A stretch of DNA of 64,000 bases from Odobenus rosmarus divergens (GCF_000321225.1 NW_004450266.1:8574588-8638587), one strand, 5' to 3'; positions 33,761 to 45,974 are shown, counted from the stretch's first letter. A program made the numbers and translations. Notes: generated from the sequence alone by a model not told the origin.

Positions 33761-34304
33761 AGCCAATAACTCATTTTAAGTAGGAAAAGAAGTTAATTTT
33801 GTGATTTCAATTAATTATACCTATTATTATTATTAGGAAAAATTATTTAGGGGGTTGAATGATAACAAAGTCATGGAGTGAATCAGTGAGAAAATAAAAA
33901 TGCGATGTTAGCATCCATTCTTTGACCTCTAGTGCTATCTTCTTCCCCCTGTGCCTTTTTGGACAAGGCACACTGCACTATATGGTGTTGTGGCTTATGT
34001 CAGTTCACCTTATCCTTCTTCTGAGCCGCCTAAACAATTTGAGTAAAAGGAATCAATCTTATATACAAAGTGATTTGTAGGAGAGAGGACAGATGTGGAA
34101 GTTTCCAAGTTATGAATCAATAAACTGAAATGACATTCCTCCAATTTCTAAAGGAAAAACAAAATAAAACCTCTGAGATATAGTGAATAAAAACAAATGT
34201 GTAAATCTTTGTTATGAATTGAAATACATGTGGTGGTACAGAATTTCAAGAGAAAGCAGGAATAGTCAAGGTGAGGTGAATTTTCTATCAAGCTTCAATG
34301 TGCA
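33761..34304. other. Unique stretch, nothing recognised
   Basis: No repeat or gene assigned. Confidence 0.4.
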
Positions 34305-34428
34305 TAAATACAACCTGGAATTGCTTGTTAGAACTGTACATCCACAGGACCTATCTTCAACACCCCTGGAGTTTCTGGAGTTTCTGACTGAGATTGTGTG
34401 GGGGTGGGCCATGGAAGCCGAGACTTAG
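34305..34428 (+). mobile_element. MER5A-like hAT-Charlie relic
   Basis: 'acctggaattgcttgttaga', 'ccctggagtttctggagttt' and 'ctgactgagattgtgtgggg' parallel MER5A (cacctggagggcttgttaaa...agagtttctgattcagtagg). Confidence 0.65.
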
Positions 34429-36504
34429 ATATGTATGTAAGGGAGAGGCTAAAGTAGGAAGACTGTAGATAAAATTTGGTAAGCGGACTGACCTTTGAAA
34501 TCAAGTAGGCAAAATTTGAACCCTCCTTCATCCATTGGCTGTGCAATCATGAGCATTTCCTAGAGTCAGTGTGTTTATATATTTTATGGGGCTCAAACAA
34601 CCCCTTAGTAGTGCATCCATGAAAATAGAATGATAAAATATACATATGAAAAGGACTTGGCTCTAGTTAACATTAACTTCCTCTCTGATGCCCTAAACCA
34701 AAGTCAAAGGGACTGGTAAACGTAAGGGCTTATACAACTGATGCAAAATGAGTGTTGCTTTGTTTCACCTTCTCTCCTTGAGACCAACCCTTCCCTCCTC
34801 CAATAATGTCCCCATTGTGAGCAACCTGCCTCAATCCATGAGCAATTTGAAAACACTATCATTTGGGTGAACTAGTTGCAGCTGCTAACACAACGGCAGA
34901 AACAAGGTGCTATATATGCCCAAAGTTGATTAGCATCACCGCAACTCATTATTCTGATCAGCTAGAAGCAATTTACAATCATCTTTAAGCAAGTGCACAT
35001 CATTTTCATAATTGACTTGCAGAAGCTTTGACACAACAACTTGTTGTAGCTGCCAATCACTGTCAAAGGACAGAGGAGGAGGAAGCCCTCTGGAGAGCAA
35101 AGCAAAAGTAGTGCCTACCCATAATGGGCAGTGGACAGGGTGGCTAAGCATCCTTTTCCATGTTGCTATTTTCCAGGCCTGAGGACAGAATCTCTTCTAG
35201 AGAGAGAAAAGAACCAGAATGAAGGTGGAACTCAGTGACTTTACTGCCTTGTTAAAAAAACAAACAAACAAACAAAACCACGTGGAGTGAGACTGACTGA
35301 CAGGTTTCAGCCATACCTAAGCCCTGTCTTAGCCTTAATTTTTATTATTTTTGTTATCTTCCCTCCCCTGAAGTAACCACTCTGATCATTGTTAGATGTA
35401 GAGAAAAAATTTGGCTTGAAAATGCATTTTTTTCTCTCAAAGAATTATACATTCTGGGGTGACCCCAAGTATTCTGTGCAGCATCTAAATAGATAAGATA
35501 CATAGATAGATTCCATCTTTTCTAAAATAAATAGGACTAAGATTTATTTAAATTTTGCATACTGAATCCAATATTTATTTAAATAGTTACGAATGAGAAC
35601 ATTATCTAATTTTGTATCCACATTACTTAGAGTGAGGATAAGAACTAAAATAAATGGCCTTGAAAAATATCACAGAACAAAAGCAAAGAAAATCAAAACA
35701 GCAAACACTTGATATTAAATGTTAGTTAATAAAACCAAATTTATTATTAGTTTGTTTCTTGGTAAGATGAAATTAACAATATTTTCATGCATATTATAAG
35801 AAATAATATAAAAGCACTTGGAAAAGTGCAAAGTTGGGAATGCAGCACAATGTATAAAAAAGCAGGAGCCTTAATGGCCAAGTTGGATTGGATTCTAGTT
35901 ATATCAAAAGTAAGCAGTGATGATTAAATCACATATTATTGTATATGATGTGCAATATGATGCATAACACCCAAAGCAAATGTGCAGATAAGATTCTTTA
36001 TATGCTCAATAAAGAGTACTTGATTTTTTTATTAAAGATCAATGCAAATATAAGGGGATAGCTGCTTTTTATTGTCTACAAGGTAAATTTTAGAATGTCA
36101 GGATTATTTGAAAGAAACAATTTGAATGAACTATTCAACTCATCTCTGTTTTCAGTCATGTAATTTGAGTTGAGAAAAATTTACCGAATAATTTTTTTTT
36201 CCACAGGCCCAGGTAGCCCTGTGTAAATAATGCACAATACTAGGATAACCGCTGAGAATGCCACAGCGCATCCAAGAGGGTGCATTTTACATGGAAAGTG
36301 AATCAAGGATGTTTAGAATGTGTTGGCCTACATGATTGTGCCGCTGTGTATGAGCATTTAAAGATAGCAGTGATCCAACCTGAGCCATATCCCATGTTCT
36401 CCTTTACCTAGGTTATAAACATTGAAAGGTTGCTTAATTTTCTATTCGCCAAAGTCATTAACCATGTTTTTACAGAGATCAGGTACTGCAAAATGAAAAT
36501 ATGC
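34429..36504. other. Long unique block, candidate conserved noncoding DNA
   Basis: About 2 kb without a recognised interspersed repeat, the longest such run in the window apart from a short (AAAC)n-type tract at 35251-35277. 34830-35160 and 36180-36480 have mixed, non-repetitive composition. No coding frame of note. Function, if any, cannot be read from one sequence. Confidence 0.5.
35251..35277. repeat. (CAAA)n simple repeat
   Basis: An A-run followed by repeated caaa units; direct reading. Confidence 0.85.
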
Positions 36505-36625
36505 TAGATTGTAGTTCCATGAGGGCAGAAAACATCATTCTTCTTGTCATTTAACCTGAGGGTCACATGCAGAGCCTCCCACATGAGAAGCCCTCAGTAA
36601 CTATTTGTGAATGCATGAAAAAAAT
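36505..36625 (+). mobile_element. L2 LINE 3' tail
   Basis: 'gattgtagttccatgagggc' and 'gaagccctcagtaactattt', 'gtgaatgcatgaa' match the L2 end. Confidence 0.75.
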
Positions 36626-36884
36626 CAACTTTCTAAAATTTAGAGCACTGTATAAAATTATACTTTCATATCCTTGGCTTGCATCTTTTCACCATCATTT
36701 ATCACAGATTAATGTATTGCTTTTTTTATGAAACTGTCAGTAACTTTTAGTATCTGGCAAAGACCGAGAGAATAGAAGCTTTATTTACATCCCTCTCTTC
36801 CTCATAATCCAGCTCAATGATAGATGACTACAATTGGTACTCTTGTTGATAATCTGTCATTCCTTCTGGTATATTTTTAGAGTT
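36626..36884. other. Unique stretch, nothing recognised
   Basis: No feature assigned. Confidence 0.35.
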
Positions 36885-37340
36885 TCTTAAATGCCCTTAA
36901 TATTTTGAATTTTCACTGTGAAGTGTGCATGTGTTTGCTTAACACTATTTGAAATACTATAGATCTGTAGACAATCTCTAGACTCATGTCTTTCATAACT
37001 TCTTGAAAATTCTCAGCCATTATTTCTTCAAATATTGATTCCCTTCTACTTTTTCTATACTTCTTTTTGGAACTCCTAATAGGTGGAATAAGAAATTCTG
37101 TGTATCTGTCCTCCATAGCTCCTAACTTTTTTTCCATACTTTCTACTTTGTTTCTTTGTACTGTTATCTGGAAGTATCTTTCTCAATCATTCAGACTGTT
37201 AATTCACTAATAGCTGGATCAAGTCCACTTTTGGGTCATCTATGATTTTATAGCTGTGATATTTTTCAATTCTAAGATCTCTAATTGTTTTTATTCTGTA
37301 ACTGCACATTCTCTTATGTCTATTCTTATATTATAGAGGT
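36885..37340 (-). mobile_element. Old LINE-1 ORF1 relic
   Basis: The minus-strand frame at 37137-36913 reads a degraded L1 ORF1p segment including ESIFEEIMAENF, the conserved motif just upstream of the RNA-binding part of mammalian L1 ORF1p. Sequence to about 37340 continues toward the coiled-coil region but is frameshifted. Nonfunctional. Confidence 0.82.
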
Positions 37341-38209
37341 GAGTTCTTCATTATGCATCTGATGATATTAAAAATAGCTATCTGTTTTCGTCTATATTTT
37401 AGATCTTGTCACATTTGCCCTCTCTGAATTTTATATTATTAATATTTTGGTATATTCAACCTTTTCCTCTAACCCATTACTCTTCTCATTGACATTTAAA
37501 AATGCTCAAGTTTTTCCATGTTGAAAAATAAGTCTTCCTCAGCCACATTCATCATCCAAGCCTGAACTCTCCTTTTTATACGAAAGGCATTGAACAAACT
37601 TCCTGTATTTATACTTTGTGTTTCCTCATCCTTTATTTCAATCTGGTTTCTATTCCATCATCAAATACCTACTAATGGTAAGGACAATGAATTTTGTTGT
37701 TGTTGCTCTCATTTTACCTGGCTTTCATGCACACTAATCACTGTTGTCAACTCTCTTTTCTTAGCTTCTATGATACGGCTGCTGGCTTTACTGCCATCCT
37801 TGGGATTCCCCTTTTCAGTCTTACCTGAATGCTCATTGTCATTTTTTTTTCTGGCAAAAAAAGTAAAACATATTTAATGAAACTTCAGGGAAGCAGGGTC
37901 TTTTACTTAGTTAGGGATAGGCTTCAGAAGTAGCAAGAGAAATAGTAACTTCACAGTAACTCAGAGAAATAGTTTCTTTTTCTCACACAACAGTTAAGTC
38001 CCATTACTGATTAGTAATGTCTGTCATAAGTGAAGAGAAGAGACGTGGTAATGATGAGATCACACTCTGATATTTGTTTCCAAGGGATGGTGTAGTGGTT
38101 CAGTGATGTAATCAGGACACAGACTCTATCTTTCTGCTCCCCTACAGGCAACATGCTGGATTTCTGAATGCTCATAGTCATTTACTCAGCCATAGTATAT
38201 GTTGGGACT
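37341..38209. other. Mostly unique; possible L1/L2 traces
   Basis: AT- and pyrimidine-rich with no firm assignment. The 95-codon open frame at 37590-37877 has no recognisable motif. Confidence 0.35.
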
Positions 38210-39200
38210 TCTCAGGGTTTTATACTCTTCTCAATCTCTAATTTTGTCCTATAGCATCTAAATTATGGACCTGGATTTGATGACTTCCCACACACAGATG
38301 AATTCTGAGTTTTTATCTGCAACCCAGAACTCTCCTCTGAGTTCTGTGCTTCTATGTAGAACTACCTCATTTTCTCACTTTGATATTCCAAAAGCACTTC
38401 AGACTCAACACTATCTAAAACTCAACTCTGATCTCCCCCAAATCTAGGTTAAATGAAAAGTTTGAGAGGCATCATCTTTTTTCTCTATCTTTTTCATCTT
38501 TTATTTCATGTAAGCTGTCATTACTTCGCACCTAGAAAACTGTGCTAGGTTTCTAATTAATGCCCCTTCCACTTTGTCCTCTTCCAGTCTACTCTCCGCA
38601 GTTTAGACAGGGAGATCTTTTCCGTATACAAATCCTTATCATTCCTTCATTTAAACAGAGGCTTCCATTGTTCTTCATATATAAACCAAAAATCTTCAAT
38701 ATGACTCACAACATCCTCCATCGTTTGGCCCTATTTACTCTATTAGCCTCATCCAACACTGTGATCTCACTTACCTTCTGAACTCTGGCCACACTACTTT
38801 TCTTTTAGTCCTTAGACTGTATTCTGTTTATCTCTACTGTAAGACTTTTGCATATCTCTTCCCTGTCTGAAATTTTCTTTCCAGTCCTCCACATTTAGTT
38901 AATACCTACAGTCCATCATATCTCTGCTTAAACATTATTTCCTCAGACTAACCTTCCCTCACCCCTAGACCACTAGGAGGCCCTGTCACACATTCTTGTA
39001 CTATAACGTGCCTTCTCTACATGGTATTCACCACAATTTAAATTGTATATTTGTTCTGTGTGATTGATGACTACCTACACATCTAGACTATAAACTGCTT
39101 GCCCAGACTATATTTTGGCTCAGCCTTTTGAGCAGTAAGGAGGCACTCAAAAATAGTTTTTTAAAAATGAGGGAAAATATTTGAATGAAGTGTTTGATAG
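38210..39200 (+). mobile_element. Long L2 LINE fragment (ORF2 end to 3' tail)
   Basis: Order follows L2: 'cttcagactcaacactatct' / 'aaaactcaactctgatctcc' (ORF2), 'tttctaattaatgccccttc', 'cttttgcatatctcttccct' (compare cctttgcacatgctgttccct), 'ctcagactaaccttccctca' and the tail 'ggaggcactcaaaaatagtt'. Stops and indels throughout. Confidence 0.8.
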
Positions 39201-39329
39201 GTTCAATGTTAGCTGTAGTGGTTGATTACCTTATAGTTTCTATTTGTTGTCACAAATTATTTTTAGTTTTGGATAGACTAGAAGATATTTTAGGATCTCT
39301 ATGTATATCATCAGAAAAGAAATGACACA

Positions 39330-39640
39330 TTAAGTAGTTTGAAGAATATTTAATAAGAAATGATTTACCAAGGTGTGAGATGGGTACAGGAAAATCACAA
39401 GGGACACTGTAGTGCTTCCCAGCTGATAACAGCAATAAGAGTATATGGCAGAGGGAGAATCACTTTCCTCCCTCCCTTTAGCTTCCTGTCTGTACTCCTC
39501 TTAGGCTAAACTCACCCAAAGGCCAGAAGAAAAGAGAATCTGTTGTTATAGTTTGTATAGATCAGCTTTTCTGGGCAAAACAAAGGTAGAGAATGGATTT
39601 AAAGAAACAAAAATATCCAGCACATCATGCAAAGCTGATG
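39330..39640 (+). mobile_element. Old interspersed repeat, class unresolved
   Basis: 'gaatatttaataagaaatga', 'gagaatctgttgttatagtt', 'tgtatagatcagcttttctg' and 'aaaaatatccagcac' recall a dispersed mammalian repeat, but I cannot assign the family with confidence. Confidence 0.4.
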
Positions 39641-40624
39641 ACACCTAGAAGAACAAAGTCACTTATTTATTTACTGGGTCATTCATTTTTACTTATTTCT
39701 TTAGTAAAAGGCTGAAATTGCCTTCTGTCGATACTTTATTAGGTAATGTTTCCCTTTGTGGACTGAGGTCTCCAAAAGCACATGTGAAAGATGGAAAAAA
39801 ATGTTAAGGAATCTAGCCACCTAAACCTTTCAGAGGAGACACGGCAAAAGCCAAAAAGATACCTGTCTGGCCTTGTTTTCTACAATCTTCCACATTCGTG
39901 GTTTGGATGACTCAGATCTTTCTTTGTCATCACCTTGTTTGTCAGAGAACTCTTCTCCTCACCTCAGCAGTGGGGAGACATGCACAGAGAGGAGGAGGAA
40001 GTTTTTTTTTTTTCTCTTTCTTCTCTATTCTCATAGTTTAGATAAAATTGGTTTTCTCTCAAGGGCCGGATGTTTTCCAAAGCATCTCTATGCTTGGTCT
40101 TTTAATCAAAATGATGTTGGAACAAACTTTATAGATAACATCCTCTCTTCTTTCTGGAAATTTATAAAGGAAAAGAGGTAATACAAACCCAAATAGATGG
40201 ATACAGCATTTTATTTTTTTAAAGGCCAAATATCTCAAAGTTGGCTTCAGATTAAGTTCATAATTATTTCCCATGATCATACTATAAACTTAATTTCCAG
40301 AAAATAAAACCTGGCAATAAAATTAATATACATATCCTCATACATGTCATGAGTTTTGCCTTAAATTGTACTCCACTGATAACTCATGTCCATACAATGA
40401 AGAGAAAAAAAAAATCAGTTAAGAATTTTGAAGCTTGAATGAATCTTCGATTCCCCTTATCTAGCTACATATCCAATGTTGTCTTCTCTTCTTTAATCCA
40501 TCCGATTTTGATACTTGTCTTGATGACATTACACTCAGAAGCAGCTCATTCCAACCTGGAACATCTCCCATTCTGTGTTCTTCCTTCCCCTCTTCATTCT
40601 ATCAGACCCAGAATGATATAGTCA
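39641..40624. other. Unique stretch, nothing recognised
   Basis: Nearly 1 kb. Overlapping open frames at 39873-40181 (+) and 40059-40280 (-) have no recognisable motif. A T-run near 40003-40013 could be an old retroelement tail. Confidence 0.4.
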
Positions 40625-41440
40625 CTATTTACTAAGCAATTACTGTAGGTTGGGGACTATGGTAAGTGTTTTGCAAATGTTACCTTGTTTAACCCTCACA
40701 ATACCCCATTAAGTAGGTGTGGTAGATTAATGACCATATTTAATGACTAATCCCTATGACCACACCCTTTGTAATTTAACTGTTCTGCCCCTATCACCCA
40801 GAGGTGAAGGTTCTTTCCCCACCTTCTTAAATCTGGACTAATCCCTTACCTTCCTTTAAAAAATATAATGTGGTGGAAATGACACTGTGTGTGTTTTGTA
40901 TTCTAGGTCTCAAAAGTCCCTGAAGGATCTTCCTTTGCTCTCTTAGAATCTTGCCCTCAAGTCATCAAATAAAAAAGCCAATCTAGATTAGTGGAAAATA
41001 AGAGGCCATGGGGAGAAGATCCCAGGCACCTCACGAAATAGTCAGCATCATTATCAAACAAGTGAATCCATTTTAGATATTCCAGCCCAGCTGATGCTCT
41101 GGCTGAATGTAGTCATATGTGGGAGTCCAGGCAAAAACAACAGAGGGACTGCCCAGTTTACCACAGAATTGAGAGAAATAATATATGATTGTTGTTTCAA
41201 GCCACTAAGTTTTGGAGCATTTTTTAAATTTGTTTCTTGTTTTTGTTTGTTTATTTTACATTAAAAAGACTAATTTAATTGATAGGTATTGTAATTTTCT
41301 TCAATTTATAAATGACAAGAGGGGGCAGGAAAATATTTAGTATATTGTCCAAAATATCATACACATTCCAAGATGAAACCAAGGCTTTCTGAATCTAAAT
41401 TCTGTACCTGAAGATGCAGTGATACACTACCTCTGTAACC
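40625..41440 (+). mobile_element. MIR SINE relic split by an MLT1 LTR
   Basis: The first part (40625-40718) ends 'cacaataccccattaagtag'. The second (about 41283-41440) resumes 'attgtaattttcttcaattt', 'ataaatgacaagagggggca'. Together they give one MIR interrupted at its middle. 'taggt' is present at both junctions (40714-40718 and 41283-41287). Confidence 0.75.
40718..41282 (+). mobile_element. MLT1-type LTR (ERVL-MaLR) nested in a MIR
   Basis: 'taatccctatgaccacaccc', 'gtcatcaaataaaaaagcca'-type middle, 'caagccactaagttttggag' near the 3' end. The 3' terminus includes a T-rich irregular stretch (41221-41265). Solo LTR. Confidence 0.78.
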
Positions 41441-41570
41441 CTATTTCATATTTTCTTAAATTTACTTTCAATTATTTGAAGGTGGAAACCATGTTGTACA
41501 AAATCCTTTCTTTTCCAAACTAGGTATTCGATTTTTATTTTCTTCACGTAGCAGTACTTTTCAGTCTTTT

Positions 41571-41780
41571 TTTTTTTTTTAAGATTTTATTCTTTTATTT
41601 CAGAAAGAGAGGGTGAGAGCACATATGCAGGGGTTGGGGAGAGGGGCAAAGGGAGAGAAAGAATCTCAAGCAGACTCCCTGCTGAGTGTGGAGCCCAGTG
41701 CAGGGCTTGATCTCAAGACCCTGAGACAATGACCTGACAAAGACTTGGACACTTAACCAACTGAGCCACCCAAGTGCCCC
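41571..41780 (-). mobile_element. CAN-SINE (older subtype)
   Basis: T-run, 'aagattttattcttttattt', then 'tgatctcaagaccctgagac' and 'aaccaactgagccacccaag'. More diverged than other CAN-SINEs here. Only the short 'agtctt' is shared by the flanks, so the TSD is weak. Confidence 0.92.
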
Positions 41781-41898
41781 TAGTCTTATCAGAATGATAT
41801 TCATTCTTATTTGAAGACCTAACAATTTATCCATTTCTGTCCAAACAGTTGGCATCCAATAACTAAATTCTATATGGACTCAGACTACAATAGAATAG

Positions 41899-42212
41899 AG
41901 CAGTGTTTGCCAAATTTTGGCCTGTGGACCAGGTTTAGCCTGGTTTTGTATGGCTCATCAGCTAAGAATGCTTTTACATTTTTAAACAGTTGAAAAGAAA
42001 ATTAAAAAAAACAGAATACTTCAGACAATTATATGAAATTAAAATTTCAGTGTATATAAAACAGTTTATTGGAACACAATCACTCATTTGTTTACCTATT
42101 ACCTATAGCAGCTTTCCCATGACAACAAAGGAATTGAGTAGTTGTGATAAAGAAGAACTTATGGCCCACAAAGATGAGAATTTGACTATTTAGCTTTTTT
42201 CAGAAAAGTTCA
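41899..42212 (+). mobile_element. hAT-Charlie-type non-autonomous DNA transposon
   Basis: Left end 'cagtgtttgccaaattttgg', then 'gctaagaatgcttttacatt', 'tttattggaacacaatcact', 'aattgagtagttgtgataaa', 'tatggcccacaaagatgaga' and a right end near 'ttcagaaaagtt', in the order of the familiar family with 'tttattggaacacagccac'. Confidence 0.82.
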
Positions 42213-42739
42213 TTGAGGCTTGAAATAGGCAACTATAATCTTCTTCACTTTGGATGCTCCACTTCTCATTTCATCCTTAACTTATATAATTTTTATGGAT
42301 AGTAATGCCACTATTTTGAATGATATTGTACCATATAAAACTGTTTTCACTCATTTTCCTAAAATCACAATTCCTTCATTTTTTTCATTGATTTTTTGAA
42401 CCAAAATGCATGCTATTACATTTAGTTCCATTAAATTCATTTTTTAAGTCATACCATGATTTCAGTCTTTTAAATATCTTACTGGACATTAATTCTGTCC
42501 TCTAACATGTTCAACCTTTCCCCAGGATGATCATAAGTACAAGCTTAAGAAACATAATTGGAATGTCTTAGATGAAGTGATATAATAAGTACGGAACCAA
42601 AGAGAGATATGTAACACACTAGAAATTTCCCTTCAATTTGAATCCCCATCCCTTAGCTAAAATATCCTTATTAGTAGCCCCACATATTTTTACCAAACTT
42701 TGTCCCCAAGGTCATTATTTGATACCATATTCATTTTTC
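42213..42739. other. Unique stretch, nothing recognised
   Basis: No gene or repeat family assigned. Confidence 0.4.
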
Positions 42740-42905
42740 CAACACACGTATATTGAACCCCTACCATGTCCTATGCTTGGTGCTGGGAAAATAATGGTGC
42801 AGGGAGCATAAAGGCACCCTGCCTGTTAGAACTTTTAACTTCATCAGTTTCATAAGCAAGTAATCATTCCCAAAATATGTGATTACAAACTGTAATGACT
42901 GTTAC
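42740..42905 (-). mobile_element. L2 LINE 3' tail
   Basis: 'attgaacccctaccatgtcc', 'tatgcttggtgctgggaaaa' are the reverse complement of the L2 end. Confidence 0.75.
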
Positions 42906-43094
42906 GAATTAAAAGCCTTGAATTATTAGAGCATCCCTATACAGGTATACAACACATTGCTAAAATCACCCTCATCTCTTTAAGCAATGTCTTTGATAAC
43001 CCTATGAAAGAAGGAGCTGAGGTTAGGCTAGCATGACTAGGTTCTCCTTGGTAAATCAATGCTGGTATCTAGTAATCAGGCTTTCCCTGAAATA

Positions 43095-43220
43095 TGAGTC
43101 TGAACCTTCCATGTGTTTACAAATCACTTGAGGGATCTTGTTAAAATGTAGATTCTGGTTCAGTAGGTCTGGGCTGGAGCCTGAGATTCAGCATCGCTAA
43201 CAAGCTCTGAGCAATGGCAG
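43095..43220 (+). mobile_element. MER5A hAT-Charlie relic
   Basis: 'cacttgagggatcttgttaa', 'ggttcagtaggtctgggctg' and 'cagcatcgctaacaagctct' match the MER5A interior. Confidence 0.88.
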
Positions 43221-43399
43221 GCTGCTGCTCACCCACCTCACTCTGAATAACAAGGCCTCAGCAAACACTCACAACCTAGATCTTTAATGATCTGTTCCTG
43301 TCCTAAAATGGCAGGCCATTTTAGAGAGGCATTACAGAAATTTTTGAGCAGAGTAAGACAAATAGCGTAGTGGAAACCACAGTTCCTGGGATCACAGAG

Positions 43400-43570
43400 A
43401 TGTGAATTTATACACAAGACCTGCACCTTGATAATTTTGTGAGCTCAACCTGTGTCCTCACTGTACCTCAATTTCCTTATCAGTGAAAATGGAAATGATA
43501 GCTTGCTAGAGGGTTATTGAGAAGAATAACCCTGAAACACAGTAGACTTTAAACAAATGGCACCTTTTAT
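43400..43570 (-). mobile_element. MIR SINE relic
   Basis: 'ctgtacctcaatttccttat', 'cagtgaaaatggaaatgata' and 'gagggttattgagaagaata' are in reverse-complement MIR order. Confidence 0.8.
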
Positions 43571-43689
43571 TGTGTTTATTAAAAGAGTGATATGAACAGA
43601 ACTGTACTTTGAGAAAATTATTCAGACAGCAAGTTATAGTTTGATTTTGAATGCAGAGAGACTGGGGGCACTTGGACAAATCAAATGTC

Positions 43690-44125
43690 ACTTCAACCAA
43701 TATTTAATGAGCATATATGTTAGAAACTGTGCTAAATGCTAAGAATATAAAGATGAATAAAGCAAAGATTCCGGAGTTCATTTAGGAAGACCTATCAGCA
43801 AACAGGCATTAGATATAGGCATCTAATGAACCTGGATCCACAGATTCATTTGACAAATGCCAAGGAAGTAGCAATTGTGATGACGAGATGGAAATAGGTT
43901 TGTTATATATATTATAGTGGTTAAAGTAATAGGATAGGATATTATTATAAGAAAAAGAAAGGTGTTAATGATAATTCTGAGACCTTAAGACTTGAGAGGA
44001 TGGAGGTCTCATTGACAGAAATAAGCAACACGAAAAAAAAAATCAGGTAAGGGAAAGACAAAATTGAGTTTCCTTTTGCACATATTGAGTTGAAGAGATG
44101 CCAGGTCATCTCAGTGCAGATGAAT
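43690..44125 (-). mobile_element. L2 LINE fragment (3' tail plus ORF2 piece)
   Basis: 'gaaactgtgctaaatgctaa', 'gaatataaagatgaataaag' (tail), then 'gacaaaattgagtttccttt', 'gcacatattgagttgaagag', the reverse complement of the L2 segment 'ctcaaactcaacatgtcc...'. Confidence 0.75.
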
Positions 44126-44759
44126 TCAAAGACATTTTGAAATAGAATCACCATGGGTAGTAATATGTGTAATTGAAGCTCATTTACAGAATTCAGGGAA
44201 AGCTAACATGCACTTTCTGGTTATTTTTGTAACAATATGATTTGGATCACATGTTTGTGCATCTACTGTGCATTTACAGATATAGAGAAAGGAGTGTATG
44301 TTTATGTTTGGTGTTTACCCTACATCAGCAGTTCAAAAAAATTACTATACTGTTTCTACTCTATTAATGACAGGCTGAATTTGGAAGGCTTGATAAGTTG
44401 TTTACAAGGAAGTTCAGAGGGAGAAATCAGTGCATGTTTGCAGAATATTGTGAAAACGTTTTTCTCAGGATGTGTTGCTGGAAATGGCAATTAGTCAATG
44501 TAGGGAAACTGATGTATCTTTAGACATTAAGTCACACTAAAACAAATACCCAGACCAATCTAGTTAAGCTTCTGAGAGAATAAATGAAATTATGTTGATA
44601 TATAAAAAGTTTCACACAATTTACATTTGTTACCCATGAATTCTCATTAGAGTTTTTGGAATAAGCCAAAAGAGAAGCTCTCATATATATATTTTATGGA
44701 CAAATATAGTGAGGAATGGGGAAATGAGAGGCTTAGAGACAGACTCATAGACAAGTAGA
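44126..44759. other. Unique stretch, nothing recognised
   Basis: No gene or repeat family assigned. The 85-codon frame at 44237-44494 has no recognisable motif. Confidence 0.4.
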
Positions 44760-44945
44760 ATGAGTGCCTGAAAATTTTATGTAAAGCTAGGCTCTGTGCT
44801 AGGAACCTTCATATTGGCTCTTTTGTTTTGCTCTCACGGTAATCTTGTACACTAAGTATGACAGTGTTCTCATCATCTTGCAGACAAGATAATGCAGTAG
44901 CACAGAATGAACATAATTTCATCAAGATCATGCAGGTGCCCTGTG
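44760..44945 (+). mobile_element. MIR SINE relic
   Basis: 'ctaggctctgtgctaggaac', 'gctctcacggtaatcttgta' and 'atttcatcaagatcatgcag' keep MIR order. Confidence 0.7.
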
Positions 44946-44984
44946 GAGCATCTGTGGGTTGCCTTCACTCCTCCCTTTCCCCTT

Positions 44985-45445
44985 GACAGTGGCTGCAATT
45001 TCTGTTTAGGGGTCGACATGGTTTCAGGGAAACTGAATTTATTTCTGGCTCCATAGGTGAAACATGTGAACTAAACTAAGCCCATCAGGCTACTGTTTTA
45101 TCTGCAGAGCTAGGTTTATGATCTGTTCCACCAACCAGAGACTCTAAGAAGAATCTAAGAATTTGCACTAATAATGCTGAGGCAAATGCCACTCTCTTAT
45201 GCTGGTTATATGAATAGAAAGGGACTGGCAGCCATTTTAGGACCAATGAATCTCAAAGTGAAATAAGCAGACAGAGAGATGGAGAGAAGTTTGGTCCCTG
45301 GTTAAGCTGCTGGACCAAACCTTGCAGACTTTTGGAGATTGGAGGAATTTTGGACTTTTTATTTGTTGGGCCCATAATTAACCTCCACCAAATAACCAAG
45401 TTTGGGGTTTCCACTTATGGCAACAAACATTCTAGCTGATATAGA
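44985..45445 (+). mobile_element. Old LTR-like interspersed repeat, family unresolved
   Basis: 'gcagacagagagatggagag', 'ttggactttttatttgttgg', 'gcccataattaacctccacc' and the end 'ggcaacaaacattctagctg' recall a dispersed mammalian repeat ending in '...agccaataaattcc...'. Class (MaLR LTR or other) not determined. Confidence 0.45.
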
Positions 45446-45772
45446 AATCACCTAGACCAACCCCTTTGCACCAGAAATAGGTTATGAAGCTGAAAGAAAG
45501 AAATCACTTTTTTTAAGATAGTCAAGCTAAGTCAAGACAAAGACAAGTCTAACATTCAGGATTCTGCATGCCCAGTCTAGCATTCTTTTGCAACAAGCTC
45601 AGTTACCAAGGTATGCAGTAAGGCAAAGGTCTAAGCTTTCCAGAATACCTAGATTTTATCATTTCTAAAAGAGCTGTGGTTAAATACAGACTGGTTTAAA
45701 TATTCAAGGAGAAAAATATCAAAAGAGAAAAATACACTGTGGAATGAATATTTTCATTTTTTATTAGGAAAC
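45446..45772. other. Unique stretch, nothing recognised
   Basis: No feature assigned. Confidence 0.35.
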
Positions 45773-45974
45773 CGGGCGCCTGGGTGGCTCAGTTGGTTAA
45801 GCCATTGCCTTCGGCTCAGGTCATGATCCTGGAGTCCCGGGATCGAGTCCCGCATCGGGCTCCCTGCTCAGCGGGGAGTCTGCTTCTCCCTCTGACCCTC
45901 CTCCCTCTCATGCTCTCTGTCTCTCATTCTCTCTCTCTCAAATAAATAAATAAAATCTTTAAAAAAAAAAAAAA
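45773..45974 (+). mobile_element. CAN-SINE, intact and young-looking
   Basis: Head 'gggcgcctgggtggctcagt', box A 'tggctcagttggttaag', box B 'gggatcgagtcccgc', CT-rich linker, 'aaataaataaataaaatctt' and a terminal A-run. Both Pol III promoter boxes look intact. Flanks share only 'aggaaa' (45766-45771 and 45974-45979), so the TSD is short or ambiguous. Confidence 0.97.

Noticed and set aside
36186..36207. Strong splice-acceptor-like tract 'aattttttttttccacaggc'
   Set aside because: No open frame follows, and a donor-like 'aggtagcc' lies only a few bases on. Probably chance pyrimidine tract.
45773..45850. tRNA-like sequence with box A and box B
   Set aside because: It is the tRNA-derived head of a CAN-SINE, not a tRNA gene; the same applies to the other SINE copies.
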